From NCBI RefSeq assembly GCF_000805675.1, contig NZ_JSEF01000006.1:124001-188000 (forward strand): DNA of 64,000 nucleotides. The letters are read 5' to 3'. A program made the translations under genes and the position numbers. The notes under the pieces were generated by a model. The model saw only the letters and a program-made list of their open reading frames with translations. It did not search any database and was not told the DNA's origin. This document shows, one piece after another, positions 10,336 through 19,156 of this stretch. Source of the stretch: Corynebacterium minutissimum (GTDB lineage Bacteria > Actinomycetota > Actinomycetes > Mycobacteriales > Mycobacteriaceae). Every line of letters starts with the position of its first letter. Within the stretch, counting starts at the first letter, position 1.

Positions 10336-11586
10336 GTGAACCCGATGAAGCCAGCCACTCGCATCAAACGCCGTCCCGTCCCGCGCCAGACGGAAATTTC
10401 CGCGTCGCGCCGCACCATCGTCATGATCGCCATGGCGTTGGGCGCCTTCGCCATCGGCACGACGGAATTTACGTCGATGGGTTTGCTGCCACTCATCGCG
10501 GATGATTTCGGCATTACGGAAGATACGGCGTCGGTAGTCATCTCCGTCTACGCGCTTGGCGTCGTCGTGGGCGCGCCGGTCATCGCAGCACTCACGGGCA
10601 AGCTTCCGCGCCGCCGCCTGATTATCCTGCTCATTGGCTTTTTGCTCGTGGGCAATCTGCTCACGGCTGTGGCACCAAACTATGGAGTCCTCCTCGTGGC
10701 CCGTTTCATCGCCGGTCTACCGCATGGCGCGTACTTCTCGGTAGCTAACCTAGCGGCGGTCTCGATGGCTCCACCGGGCCGCCAGGGTTTTGCCATGTCG
10801 ATGGTCGGCATGGGCCTGTCCGTTGCCACCGTGATTGGTGTGCCTGCAGCCCAGGCGTTGGGCCAAGAGCTCGGCTGGCATGCGGCGTATTTCCTAGTCG
10901 TGGCCATCGCGGCGCTGACGATGGTGCTGCTCTTTTTCCTCTTCCCGCACATGACGCGTATGCCGCAAACGGATATGTTTACTGAGCTTGGCGCGCTGAA
11001 AAACAGCCAGGTGCTTCTCACCGTGTTCCTCGGCACCGTGGGCTTCGGCGGCATGTTTGCCGTCTATACCTACATCACGTGGGCCATGACGGAGGTTGCC
11101 GGCATGGACCCGAGCCACACGTGGCTTGTGCTCATGGCGTATGGCATCGGCATGACCACCGGCAACGTCGCCGGCGGGTGGTTGGCGGACCGCAACGTGG
11201 AATTCGGCATCATTTTTGCGCTTATCTGCATGGTCGGTGTGTCCGTGACCTTCTATTTCGTGGCGCACAACGCGTGGGCGGGCACGGTTGTCTTCGGCGT
11301 CTTGGCCTTCTTTGGCTCCATCCTCGTGCCGTCGTTGCAGCTGCGTTTGGTTAACGTGGCGGGGGATGCACAGACTCTCGCGGCGGCGTTGAATCAGTCC
11401 GCCCTCAACATCGCGAATGCGGCGGGCGCTGCCATTGGCGGCGTGGTCGTGGGCGCGGGGTATTCCTATAATTCCACCGCACTGGCAGGTGCTGCCTTGG
11501 CCGTGGCCGGTATTCTTACTTGGTTTGTCACCATGTGGGACAAGCGCCGCCTGGGCCCTTCCGTAAAGATCATCGAACACCGTTAG
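10336..11586 (+). CDS. MFS transporter, AraJ/DHA1-like efflux permease
   Basis: A 416-residue major facilitator superfamily protein with about twelve hydrophobic helices. The GTTEFTSMGLLPLIADDFGI segment in helix 1 and the YALGVVVGAPVIAAL and GKLPRRRLI loop-2 motifs are typical of the AraJ/Cmx branch of drug:proton antiporters. The substrate is unknown; sugar or drug export are both possible. The start is GTG at 10336 with TAAGGT 8 nt upstream, which suggests a leaderless mRNA. The stop codon overlaps the -10 box of xthA, so the two genes are tightly packed but xthA can be transcribed on its own. Confidence 0.85.
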   Translation: MNPMKPATRIKRRPVPRQTEISASRRTIVMIAMALGAFAIGTTEFTSMGLLPLIADDFGITEDTASVVISVYALGVVVGAPVIAALTGKLPRRRLIILLIGFLLVGNLLTAVAPNYGVLLVARFIAGLPHGAYFSVANLAAVSMAPPGRQGFAMSMVGMGLSVATVIGVPAAQALGQELGWHAAYFLVVAIAALTMVLLFFLFPHMTRMPQTDMFTELGALKNSQVLLTVFLGTVGFGGMFAVYTYITWAMTEVAGMDPSHTWLVLMAYGIGMTTGNVAGGWLADRNVEFGIIFALICMVGVSVTFYFVAHNAWAGTVVFGVLAFFGSILVPSLQLRLVNVAGDAQTLAAALNQSALNIANAAGAAIGGVVVGAGYSYNSTALAGAALAVAGILTWFVTMWDKRRLGPSVKIIEHR

Positions 11587-11589
11587 ACT
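11584..11589 (+). promoter_or_regulatory. -10 box TAGACT of xthA overlapping the MFS stop codon
   Basis: TAGACT begins with the TAG stop of the upstream transporter and is followed, 7 nt later, by the ATG of xthA at 11597. This spacing puts the transcription start at or next to the A of ATG. Confidence 0.55.
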
Positions 11590-11596
11590 GACCGGC

Positions 11597-12496
11597 ATGA
11601 GTTTCACTATCGCCTCCGTTAACGTCAATGGCATCCGCGCGGCCTGCAAACAGCGCAATGACGACAACCCCGGTATGAATGCGTGGCTGGAGACCACGCC
11701 TGCCGATGTCGTCCTCATGCAGGAGGTGCGCGCCAACCCCGAGCAGACCCAGAAGGCCCTGGCCCCAGCTCTGGAGGCCGGATGGAACCTGGTCCAGGCC
11801 GAATCCGCCGCGAAGGGTCGTGCGGGCGTGGGCATCCTATCGAAGCATGCGCTTGGCGACGTCTCCGTGGGCTTCGGCTCCTTCGCCGAATCCGGCCGCT
11901 TCATCGCCGCCACCGTGGAAGGTGTGCGCGTGGCTTCTTTGTACCTGCCTTCCGGTGACGTGGATTCCCCGAAGCAGGATGAAAAGTACCTTTTCTTGGA
12001 TGAGTTCTCGGAAATTTTAGACGACATGGCTGCGACTTACCCAGAGGCCGTTATTGGCGGCGACTGGAACATCTGCCACCGCGCTCAGGACCTGAAGAAC
12101 AACAAGGCCAATGAGAAGAAGTCCGGCCACCTGCCGGAGGAGCGCGCCTTCATGGACCGCGTCTTTGGCTCCTTCCCGGATGAGCAGCCGCAAGAAAAGA
12201 AGGGGCTCGGGGACTGGCTCGGCGTGGTGGACTATGACACGAAGACCGCCTGGGAGGCGACTGCGGACCCGCAGTGGTTTGACGTCGCCAGGCGCCTGCA
12301 CCCGGAGGCGGACGGGCCCTACACATGGTGGACCTATCGCGGCCAAGCCTTCAACAACGATGCAGGCTGGCGCATTGACTATCAGGCCGCCACGAAGGCC
12401 ATGCTGGAGCGCGCGCAGCGCACCTGGGTGGAGAAGGCGCCGACGGTGGAGCAGCGCTGGTCTGACCATTCCCCGCTTCTCGTCGAGTATAAGTAG
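11597..12496 (+). CDS. xthA: Exodeoxyribonuclease III / AP endonuclease
   Basis: Base-excision-repair enzyme that cleaves DNA at abasic sites and has 3'-5' exonuclease activity. The 299-residue product shows the endonuclease/exonuclease/phosphatase fold signatures: metal-binding VLMQEVRA (about residue 40), GGDWNICH (about 154), WRIDYQ (about 255) and the catalytic SDHSPLLVEYK at the C terminus. The start ATG has no ribosome-binding site but lies 7 nt after TAGACT. It is followed closely by a small membrane protein gene. Confidence 0.94.
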   Translation: MSFTIASVNVNGIRAACKQRNDDNPGMNAWLETTPADVVLMQEVRANPEQTQKALAPALEAGWNLVQAESAAKGRAGVGILSKHALGDVSVGFGSFAESGRFIAATVEGVRVASLYLPSGDVDSPKQDEKYLFLDEFSEILDDMAATYPEAVIGGDWNICHRAQDLKNNKANEKKSGHLPEERAFMDRVFGSFPDEQPQEKKGLGDWLGVVDYDTKTAWEATADPQWFDVARRLHPEADGPYTWWTYRGQAFNNDAGWRIDYQAATKAMLERAQRTWVEKAPTVEQRWSDHSPLLVEYK

Positions 12497-12560
12497 CCGA
12501 ATACAAGTAGTGGTACGATAAGTCCGAATTAACGTCCTTTCTATTTCGCAGGAGATGTTC

Positions 12561-12752
12561 ATGACCCGCGCACTCATCTACTTCGTCCTCGGCGCTATTC
12601 TGCTTGCCCTGGGTATCTGGTGGTGGACCATTGTTGGCCCGTCCTTCGCCTTCCTTGGACCGATTGTCCTCCAGGGCGTCGGTGGTGCATTCATGGTGGC
12701 CGGTTTCGCGGTCATTATGGACGTTATTAGCCCGACTTCCCGCAAGATTTAA
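12561..12752 (+). CDS. Small two-helix membrane protein
   Basis: A 63-residue hypothetical protein beginning [20 protein letters not shown] with a second hydrophobic segment ([21 protein letters not shown]) and a short charged tail. An in-frame ATG at 12555 touches the AGGAG ribosome-binding site (12550-12554), so the ATG at 12561 is the better start. It lies between xthA and trpS. I recognise no family, and the function is unknown. Confidence 0.7.
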   Translation: MTRALIYFVLGAILLALGIWWWTIVGPSFAFLGPIVLQGVGGAFMVAGFAVIMDVISPTSRKI

Positions 12753-12799
12753 GGCCCACAACGCCGCGTGGAGGCAGCAGCAGAGTAGAGTGGTCAACC

Positions 12800-13834
12800 A
12801 TGACTGACTCCACTTCTGCATCGTCCTCCGCATCCCGAGTCCTCTCGGGAATCCAGCCCACGGCGGATTCCTACCACTTGGGCAATTACCTCGGAGCTCT
12901 CAAGCAGTGGATTGACCTGCAGGAGAGCTACGAGGCTTTTTACTTTATCCCGGACCTGCACGCCATCACGGTGGAGCAGAACCCGGAGGAGCTGCGCCAC
13001 CGCACTATCGCGGGTGCCGCCCAGCTCATCGCTTTGGGTATTGACCCGGCGAAATCTACCCTCTTTGTGCAGTCCCACGTGCCCGCACATGCGGAGCTGA
13101 CCTGGGTGCTGCAGTGCCTGACCGGTTTCGGTGAAGCCTCGCGCATGACCCAGTTCAAGGACAAGTCCTCCAAGCAGGGCCAGGACCGCACCACGGTGGG
13201 CCTTTTTACCTACCCCATGCTCATGGCCGCCGATATTCTTCTGTACTCCCCGCACTACGTGCCGGTGGGGGAGGACCAGCGCCAGCACCTCGAGCTCACC
13301 CGCAACCTGGCGGAGCGCTTCAACAATAAATACGGCGAGGTCTTCCGCATTCCGGAGCCCTTCATTCCGGAAGGCTCGGCCAAGATTTATGACCTGCAGG
13401 AGCCGACCTCCAAGATGTCGAAGTCGGGCGCGAACCCGAAGGGCATTGTCAATCTTCTCGACGCCCCTAAGACCTCCGCCAAGCGCATCAAGTCCGCGGT
13501 GACCGATGACCTCGGTGTGGTGGCTTTTGACCGCGAGAAGCAGCCGGGCGTGTCCAACCTGCTGGCCATTCAGTCTGCGCTGACGGGCGAGAGCATCGAT
13601 GCCCTCGTGGAGAAGTACGCTGGCCAAGGTTATGGCCACCTCAAGGTCGATACGGCCGAAGCTCTAGAGGCATTTACCACTCCGCTCAAGGCTCGCTACG
13701 ACGAGCTCATGGAAGACCGCGGCGAGCTCGAGCGCATTTTGGCCGAGGGTGCTGCGCGCGCGACGGAGATTGCTGCCCCGCTCGTGGACAAGGTTTACGA
13801 GGCGGTGGGCTTCCTCCCCGCACGTCGCGGCTGA
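12800..13834 (+). CDS. trpS: Tryptophanyl-tRNA synthetase
   Basis: Class I aminoacyl-tRNA synthetase charging tRNA-Trp. The 344-residue length is typical of the bacterial enzyme. The HIGH-equivalent is in [19 protein letters not shown] (about residue 16-34), and the KMSKS loop is intact as [12 protein letters not shown] (about 206). [21 protein letters not shown] is the conserved tryptophan-pocket region. The start ATG at 12800 lies 8 nt after TAGAGT with no ribosome-binding site, so it is probably leaderless. Confidence 0.97.
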   Translation: MTDSTSASSSASRVLSGIQPTADSYHLGNYLGALKQWIDLQESYEAFYFIPDLHAITVEQNPEELRHRTIAGAAQLIALGIDPAKSTLFVQSHVPAHAELTWVLQCLTGFGEASRMTQFKDKSSKQGQDRTTVGLFTYPMLMAADILLYSPHYVPVGEDQRQHLELTRNLAERFNNKYGEVFRIPEPFIPEGSAKIYDLQEPTSKMSKSGANPKGIVNLLDAPKTSAKRIKSAVTDDLGVVAFDREKQPGVSNLLAIQSALTGESIDALVEKYAGQGYGHLKVDTAEALEAFTTPLKARYDELMEDRGELERILAEGAARATEIAAPLVDKVYEAVGFLPARRG

Positions 13835-13886
13835 GTTGGTTAGCATATGAGGGACGTTTAATAGACAACATAAAAGGGGTGTGCCC

Positions 13887-14969
13887 GTGGCACCAACGAC
13901 ACGCACTGATGAGAAGAAGACCGATGAGTATGGTATCGAGCGCGCGCACGCTGATGAACCGGGTGCGGTGGACAAGGTCCGTGAGAAGTCTGGCTTCATC
14001 GACCACATTATGAAGATGCTGGACCGCTACGGCAGCCAAGGCGGCAACCAATTTGCCGCGGGTATTACCTACTTCTCGGTTCTGGCTATCTTCCCGATTT
14101 TCATGCTCGTTGTCGCCGGTGCGGCTACGGTGCTGGCCAACCGCCCAGACTTGATGCAGCAGCTGGAAGAACAGATTGCCAACTCTGTTTCGGGTGATCT
14201 CGGTGATTCCATAACTGAGCTGCTGAAGACGGCCATCGATCAGCGCGGTGCCATGTACGGCATCGGTGGTCTGACCACCCTGTGGTCCGGCTTGGGCTGG
14301 ATGAACAACCTGCGTATTGGCATTTCCGCCATGTGGATGCAGGATCCCAATGACGCTCCGGGCAACTTTGTGACCAAGAAGCTCAGTGACCTGCTGGGTC
14401 TTATCGGCCTGCTTCTTGCTTTGGTGGTTGCATTTGGCGTTACCGCGGCTGGTTCTTCTGGCCTGACCCAGAAGGTCTTTGAATGGGTAGGCATTGAAGC
14501 TTTCCCCGGCATGGATGCGGTGCTTGTTGTGGCCGGTATTGTCATTGGCCTCATCGCGAACTTCTTTGTCTTCTGGTGGATGGTGGCCTTCCTGCCACGC
14601 ACCAAGGTGCCCACCAAGTCTGGCCTTATTGGCGCGCTTATCGGCGCTGTGATCTTTGAGGTCCTGAAGCAGCTGTCCACCGTCATCATGTCTTCGGCGA
14701 CAGGCAACCCGGCGGGCGCGGTCTTTGGACCGGTCATCGTCCTCATGGTTGTCATGTACCTGGTGTGGCGCGTTGTGCTTTATGTATCGGCGTGGACCGC
14801 CACCACCGAGGAATCCCTTGAGTTGCTCGAACCGCCTGTCCCAGCTCAGGCAGTCATCCGCGTTCGCAACGAAATCAAGAAGGGCCCGAACACGGGCGTG
14901 ACCCTAGGCGCAGGTGCTGCCCTGGGTGCGGTTGCTGCCAGCGCTGTGGCCCTGCTGCGTCGAAAGTAG
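13887..14969 (+). CDS. YihY/BrkB family inner-membrane protein
   Basis: A 360-residue polytopic membrane protein. After about 55 soluble residues, the family segment GNQFAAGITYFSVLAIFPIF leads into about six helices. The tail is basic with a final hydrophobic stretch. YihY/BrkB proteins were once called RNase BN, but that is not supported. They are membrane proteins of unclear function, possibly envelope transporters. A GTG at 13881 is too close to the AAAAGGGG ribosome-binding site, so the GTG at 13887 is chosen. The RDD gene follows directly after its stop. Confidence 0.82.
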   Translation: MAPTTRTDEKKTDEYGIERAHADEPGAVDKVREKSGFIDHIMKMLDRYGSQGGNQFAAGITYFSVLAIFPIFMLVVAGAATVLANRPDLMQQLEEQIANSVSGDLGDSITELLKTAIDQRGAMYGIGGLTTLWSGLGWMNNLRIGISAMWMQDPNDAPGNFVTKKLSDLLGLIGLLLALVVAFGVTAAGSSGLTQKVFEWVGIEAFPGMDAVLVVAGIVIGLIANFFVFWWMVAFLPRTKVPTKSGLIGALIGAVIFEVLKQLSTVIMSSATGNPAGAVFGPVIVLMVVMYLVWRVVLYVSAWTATTEESLELLEPPVPAQAVIRVRNEIKKGPNTGVTLGAGAALGAVAASAVALLRRK

Positions 14970-14973
14970 GCTT

Positions 14974-15783
14974 GTGCTTCCTGAAACCCCTGCACCAAAC
15001 CTGTATACCTACTTCACCCTGGACCCGCGGGCGACGTCGAACGACCTTGGCGTGCAGCTCGCGGCTGCCGACGCCAACCTCGAGGACATCGGCTACATCC
15101 CCGAGGACGTCGAGCGCCAGGAGATAGCGGTGGCCGCCCGAATTCTGTGCGAGCCGTCGTCCCGCGCCACCTACGATCAGGGATTGGAGAGCGGGCGCCA
15201 GCCGACGTGGCGCCAACTGGAAGAGTTCGCGGAAACGGGGCGCTGGCGCACAGAAGCTCCGAGTACAGACGCTTCGAGTACACAAGCTTCCAGCGCAGAA
15301 AGCTTTAGCCCCGAATCTCAGCCGGTTTCTTTCGACCCCAGCCCGGCTCCGTCTCAGGACTCCCAGCGCGCTACCCCCGGCAACCGCGTGCTCATGGCGA
15401 TTCTCGATTACATCATTGCAGCCGTCGTCGTCTCAGCCGTCGTGAGCTTTGGCCTCTCTGATCCAAATGCGCATGCCGCCCTCGTGATGAGCGCGTCCAG
15501 CCTGTTTACCGTGGCCTACTACCTTGTCTCCGAGGTCTACCTCGGTGCCACGCCCGCAAAGCTGATCGCTGGTTACACCGTCCGTGATGTGACAACACAC
15601 AAGAATCTCTCCTGGCAGCAGAGCATTAAGCGCAACTGGTGGCGCGTGGCCTCCCTGGTGCCGCTCATTGGACCACTTGTGGCTTTCGTTGGTGCGCTTT
15701 ACGTTGTCACGACTATTGGCCCCAAGAACGCGCTGCGCGGCCAGCACGACATCATGGCTAACGCCGAAGTAGTGAAAAAGTAG
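14974..15783 (+). CDS. RDD family membrane protein with a J-domain-like N terminus
   Basis: The 269-residue product starts with a soluble part (about residues 10-75) whose spacing resembles a DnaJ-type J domain (LYTYFTLDP, then AARILCEPSSRATYDQGLE), but the HPD motif is absent. A Ser/Thr-rich linker follows, then an RDD domain (GNRVLMAILDYIIAAVV, with three helices and the TPAKLIAGYTVRD segment). The true start is probably GTG at 14974, just after the preceding stop and a GAAAGTAGG stretch. Its 3' end overlaps the convergent carboxypeptidase gene by 26 bases. The function is unknown. Confidence 0.75.
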   Translation: MLPETPAPNLYTYFTLDPRATSNDLGVQLAAADANLEDIGYIPEDVERQEIAVAARILCEPSSRATYDQGLESGRQPTWRQLEEFAETGRWRTEAPSTDASSTQASSAESFSPESQPVSFDPSPAPSQDSQRATPGNRVLMAILDYIIAAVVVSAVVSFGLSDPNAHAALVMSASSLFTVAYYLVSEVYLGATPAKLIAGYTVRDVTTHKNLSWQQSIKRNWWRVASLVPLIGPLVAFVGALYVVTTIGPKNALRGQHDIMANAEVVKK

Positions 15784-16984
15784 CCACGACCACCACGAGC
15801 AGGGCGACGAGCCCCGCCACCATCCAACCGATCCAACCCTGTGAGTCCTCGAACGATGAGGATGAGCGGGGTTGAGTCGTTTCTGGGGTCTTGGTAGGGG
15901 TGGGCGGAGTGGGCGTCAAAACGACTGTGGTTTCCTCAGCCGCCTGCGCTGAGAAATCCTCCAGCTGGCCTACGCCATGTCCGGGGGTGACGGTGGAGGA
16001 TTCGTCGAGAAGCATCTGTGCCTGCTCCCACGCCCTAAAGCCGTGATCGACGGTGGTGTCCAGGATGACGGCCTGCAGGCGGCGCCCGTCGCGATCAATG
16101 GCACCGACGAAGGTGTGATGCGCGTCCTCGGTATATCCAGTTTTGCCGCCGATGCCATCAGGGTCATTGAGATAGAGCCCGTTGTCATTCCAGAGCTCGT
16201 AGCCGGGCATCTCGCCCCAGCCAGGAAAATCCACGTGCTCGGTGTCGACGATGCGCGCAAAGGTGTCATTGGCAAAAGCCTCGCGATAGATGAGCGAGAT
16301 ATCCGCGGCAGACGTCGACATTCCCGCGGCATCGAGCCCTGAATAGCTCGCCGCGACGGTCGAGCGCGTGCCAATCTCGCGGGCCTTCTCATTCACCTTG
16401 CGGAGGGTGTCCTCGTCGCCACCCAACGCGGTTGCGAGGGCATGCGCAGCATCGTTGCCTGAAGCCATGAGCAGGCCCTGCAACAGTTGCTCTACTGTGT
16501 ACGTACCCTCCGGACCAATGCCAACGGCGGAACCTTCAACAGAAGCGTCTTCCAGCGTGGCGGTAATGCGCTGGTCCAACGGGAGCTCCTCAATCACCAC
16601 GAGCGCCAACAGGGCTTTAATGATCGACGCCGGGCGGTAGCGCCCATTGGGATCTTTCATCGCGATGATTTCACCCGAGTCGAGGTCACTGACCATCCAT
16701 GCTGAGGCCACAACGTCTTTGTTGACCTTAAAACCACGCGGCGCCGTGACCCCGCAGGCGGCGCCGTCCACCGGCGGCAGAGGAGTAGGCGTGGCCTGAC
16801 CGGGGGCGAGCTCCTCAGAGGTCGTGCTCGGCTCGGCTGGTACGAGCGAGTGCGGGCAGGAATCAGTATCGGGTGCCGTGGTACGTGTGGGCAAAGACGA
16901 TGATGTCTCGTCGGATTCCTCCGCGTACGCCGGTGGGGTGATGAGCAGCGTGAGGGTAGCGATAAGCGCGGAGACATATTTCAT
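15758..16984 (-). CDS. D-alanyl-D-alanine carboxypeptidase (S11, penicillin-binding protein)
   Basis: A cell-wall enzyme that removes the terminal D-Ala of peptidoglycan stem peptides. From ATG at 16984 the 408-residue precursor has a signal peptide (MKYVSALIATLTLLITPPAYA). All three S11 active-site motifs are present: SIIK in RPASIIKALLAL, SGN in MASGNDAAHAL and KTG in GIGGKTGYTED. A Pro/Thr-rich spacer and a C-terminal helix (WIGWMVAGLVALLVVVVATF) would anchor it to the outer face of the membrane. The longer upstream reading frame lacks a sensible start and would bury the signal peptide. It is transcribed divergently from the adenosine-deaminase-like gene. Confidence 0.92.
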   Translation of the reverse strand: MKYVSALIATLTLLITPPAYAEESDETSSSLPTRTTAPDTDSCPHSLVPAEPSTTSEELAPGQATPTPLPPVDGAACGVTAPRGFKVNKDVVASAWMVSDLDSGEIIAMKDPNGRYRPASIIKALLALVVIEELPLDQRITATLEDASVEGSAVGIGPEGTYTVEQLLQGLLMASGNDAAHALATALGGDEDTLRKVNEKAREIGTRSTVAASYSGLDAAGMSTSAADISLIYREAFANDTFARIVDTEHVDFPGWGEMPGYELWNDNGLYLNDPDGIGGKTGYTEDAHHTFVGAIDRDGRRLQAVILDTTVDHGFRAWEQAQMLLDESSTVTPGHGVGQLEDFSAQAAEETTVVLTPTPPTPTKTPETTQPRSSSSFEDSQGWIGWMVAGLVALLVVVVATFSLLRR

Positions 16985-16994
16985 AACGTGCTTA

Positions 16995-17016
16995 ATCCTA
17001 GACCCCGCCCTAGGAT
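16995..17016. promoter_or_regulatory. Palindrome formed by two divergent TAGGAT -10 boxes
   Basis: ATCCTAG and CTAGGAT arms are separated by 8 nt. Read forward, TAGGAT (17011-17016) lies 7 nt before ATG at 17024. Read on the minus strand, TAGGAT (17000-16995) lies 10 nt before ATG at 16984. The only 39 bases between the two starts must hold both promoters, so the two polymerases would exclude each other. Confidence 0.55.
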
Positions 17017-17023
17017 GAACCCC

Positions 17024-17884
17024 ATGCATGACGCACCTTTGATTAGCCCCGAAAACAAGGACTCTGGAGCCGAAATTTTCGCCTCCCTGCCCAAGGTCAC
17101 GCTGTTCGTACCGCTGCCGGCGGATGCTTCCACCCCGGAGGAGCTGCGCGCGGCCACTCGTTCCGTGGTGCAGGCGCTTGTCGACGACCACGTGGTCTAC
17201 GCCGAACTCCGCCTCCCCGCCGACTCGTTCCCCTTCTCACGCGATGAGGCCTTGGCAGCAGCCGCTGAGGGTCTTGAGGTGCCGGGGATCGATGCGCGAC
17301 TGGTTGTGCACGGAGAAGCATCCGAGCATGCGGCGGGCGTTGTTCTGAGTGATCTCACGAAGGCACCTGCGCTGCGCGAGGAGTTCATTCCGTGGGAGTT
17401 CGATGCTGCGTCTTATGACGACGTGGTGGCGGCCGTGCGTGCGGGTGCCACGCGCCTTGTTCACGCGACGGATCTCATTGATGATTTCAGCGCTGACCTC
17501 GACGGTGTTCGCCCGGGAAAGGCGTCAGCGTGGATCCGTGATCGTCGCATCGCTCTGACTTTCGCGCCCCTTGAGGAGCTTCCGGCCGAGGAACTTGCCG
17601 ACCACCCCCTGCCGCTTTTGCAGCAGCTCGGCTTCACCTGCACCGTCGCGGGCGACAAGCTTAGCGATGTCTTCGTGGCGCTCAGTGAGACCTTTGGTTA
17701 CGGCCTGGAGGAGTTCTTCGACCTGACCATCAAGGCCATCGAGAACTCCTTCGCTAGCGAAGAGGACCGCCAGCGCCTCATCGAAGAGGAAATCCTGCCC
17801 GCGTACGAAAAACTCGCGGACCCGGAGTTTGCTGAAGACGCTGACGGTGCGGACGACGAAGAAGACCTCTCCGCCACTGACTAG
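17024..17884 (+). CDS. Adenosine deaminase homologue lacking the catalytic metal site (probable pseudoenzyme)
   Basis: The 286-residue product aligns by eye with adenosine deaminase over its whole length. Examples are LPKVTLFVPLPAD for the usual LPKAELHxHLDG, VVYAELRLPADSF, GATRLVHATDLIDDF for the usual GADRIGHGxxLIDD, and ENSFASEEDRQRLIEEEI near the C terminus. The zinc-binding HxH is FxP (residues 28 and 30), the SN motif is replaced (FAPLEELP) and the TDDP loop reads AGDKLSD. One HGE-like segment (VVHGEASE) remains. Deamination is therefore unlikely; a binding or regulatory role is an inference. The start ATG at 17024 fits a leaderless transcript. It is unlikely to be a decaying pseudogene because the frame is intact. 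Confidence 0.7.
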   Translation: MHDAPLISPENKDSGAEIFASLPKVTLFVPLPADASTPEELRAATRSVVQALVDDHVVYAELRLPADSFPFSRDEALAAAAEGLEVPGIDARLVVHGEASEHAAGVVLSDLTKAPALREEFIPWEFDAASYDDVVAAVRAGATRLVHATDLIDDFSADLDGVRPGKASAWIRDRRIALTFAPLEELPAEELADHPLPLLQQLGFTCTVAGDKLSDVFVALSETFGYGLEEFFDLTIKAIENSFASEEDRQRLIEEEILPAYEKLADPEFAEDADGADDEEDLSATD

Positions 17885-17906
17885 GCGCTGATTTATTGGG
17901 CGCTCA

Positions 17907-19145
17907 TTAGAAGCGCGAGAAGCGCTTGGTCAGCATTTCCTCTAAGCCCTTCCAGGACTCCGCGTGCTCGGTGTAGGGCTTGGACGGAACATAGCCCGCA
18001 TGCTCGGTGGAACCCAGCATGTAGCCCAGGTAATCCTGGAAGCGCGGGTTCTGCAGCATGTAGGAGTTGATGGAATCATCGCCAGCCCAGTCGGCGGCAT
18101 CGGCGCAGATTTCATAGCAGCGGCCCATCTGGTCGCTATCAACAGACTCGGGGCCCTTCTCAATGTCACGGACGATACCGTTGAAGGTGTACTGGTTATC
18201 CGGGTGAACGGTGACCTCGAGCTCGCCCGCATTGGCTGCAGCAACGACTTCTTCCCAGGTGGAGACCTTTGCTAGGTCGTGGTCATCGTTTTCCATGATC
18301 CAGCGGGTAAGCACCTTGGAAGTGGGGAAGGTGAAGATTTCGCCCCATTTACCCAAGAAGACCGGCTTGCCATCCAGGTAGGTGCGCAGGGTGTAGACCG
18401 ACTTCTGGTTAGCGGTGATCTTGACCGGGTCAATACCGGCAGCAGCCCACGGGGAGCTGTCATATGGGTCAGCTGCCTCTGCGGCGGCCTTGCGCTCTTC
18501 CTCAGCCTTCTTGCGAGCTTCGTCGGCAGCCTCCGTGGCCGCGGAGATGCGGGTAGCCGCGTTCGCCGTTGCATCCTCAGCAAAGTCAGAGGAAGGCACT
18601 ATCTTGACTACCTTGTCGAGGTCCTCAATAACCTCGCGCCAGTTCGCGAGAACGACGCTGCCCAGTCCAGACCACTCGTTCAAACCTGCATCGCCGGCGT
18701 AATGATCCGCGCCGCGCGCAGGGTTGCGCAGAATAGAGTGCGAGGCAAAGAAAATGACCGTGTGTTCTGCGGCGGAGACTTCGGCGAGCGCGTGCGCAAC
18801 CTCCAAGCAGCGAGCTACCGAGGATACGTTCTCGTGGCTGGGGCGCCCCGCCAGGTACTTCGGCATTCCGACGAGGTCATAGACGCGCTTCTTGTCCGGC
18901 ACGACTCGGTCCGCAGCTTGGGAGTTAAAGACTTCCCACTTGGGGTGGTCAAGCAGGTCATGCTTCTTGTCTGATTCGAGGAAGCACAGCATGTCGGCTT
19001 CGGTGTGGAACAACAAGACAGACTCATCATCGCCAAGGAAGGCCTGCCATTCGGAACCATTCTGACGCCACTTCGGCGCCCACAGGGTGTAGAAATCGCC
19101 CTCAGACAAAGAGAGCTGGATGGGGACAATCGCGCGTGTGTTCAT
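17907..19145 (-). CDS. Conserved hypothetical protein with two copies of an internal domain
   Basis: A 412-residue soluble protein of unknown function. Two regions look homologous: residues about 17-75 (FYTLWAPKW, FLGDDESVLLFHTEADMLCFLE, then HDLLDHPKWEVF) and about 255-310 (VYTLRTYLDGKPVFLGKWG, FTFPTSKVLTRWIMEN, then HDLAKVSTWEEVV). An Ala/Glu/Lys-rich helix (about 210-235) that could form a coiled coil separates them. I recognise no catalytic motif. The start is ATG at 19145, 8 nt after TAGACT. It is encoded tandemly with, but separately from, the NlpC/P60 gene upstream. Confidence 0.7.
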   Translation of the reverse strand: MNTRAIVPIQLSLSEGDFYTLWAPKWRQNGSEWQAFLGDDESVLLFHTEADMLCFLESDKKHDLLDHPKWEVFNSQAADRVVPDKKRVYDLVGMPKYLAGRPSHENVSSVARCLEVAHALAEVSAAEHTVIFFASHSILRNPARGADHYAGDAGLNEWSGLGSVVLANWREVIEDLDKVVKIVPSSDFAEDATANAATRISAATEAADEARKKAEEERKAAAEAADPYDSSPWAAAGIDPVKITANQKSVYTLRTYLDGKPVFLGKWGEIFTFPTSKVLTRWIMENDDHDLAKVSTWEEVVAAANAGELEVTVHPDNQYTFNGIVRDIEKGPESVDSDQMGRCYEICADAADWAGDDSINSYMLQNPRFQDYLGYMLGSTEHAGYVPSKPYTEHAESWKGLEEMLTKRFSRF

Positions 19146-19156
19146 GGGCAAACAGT

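Noticed and set aside
13881-13886. GTG at 13881 as the start of the BrkB-type protein
   Set aside because: It sits one base after the AAAAGGGG ribosome-binding site; GTG at 13887 has normal spacing.
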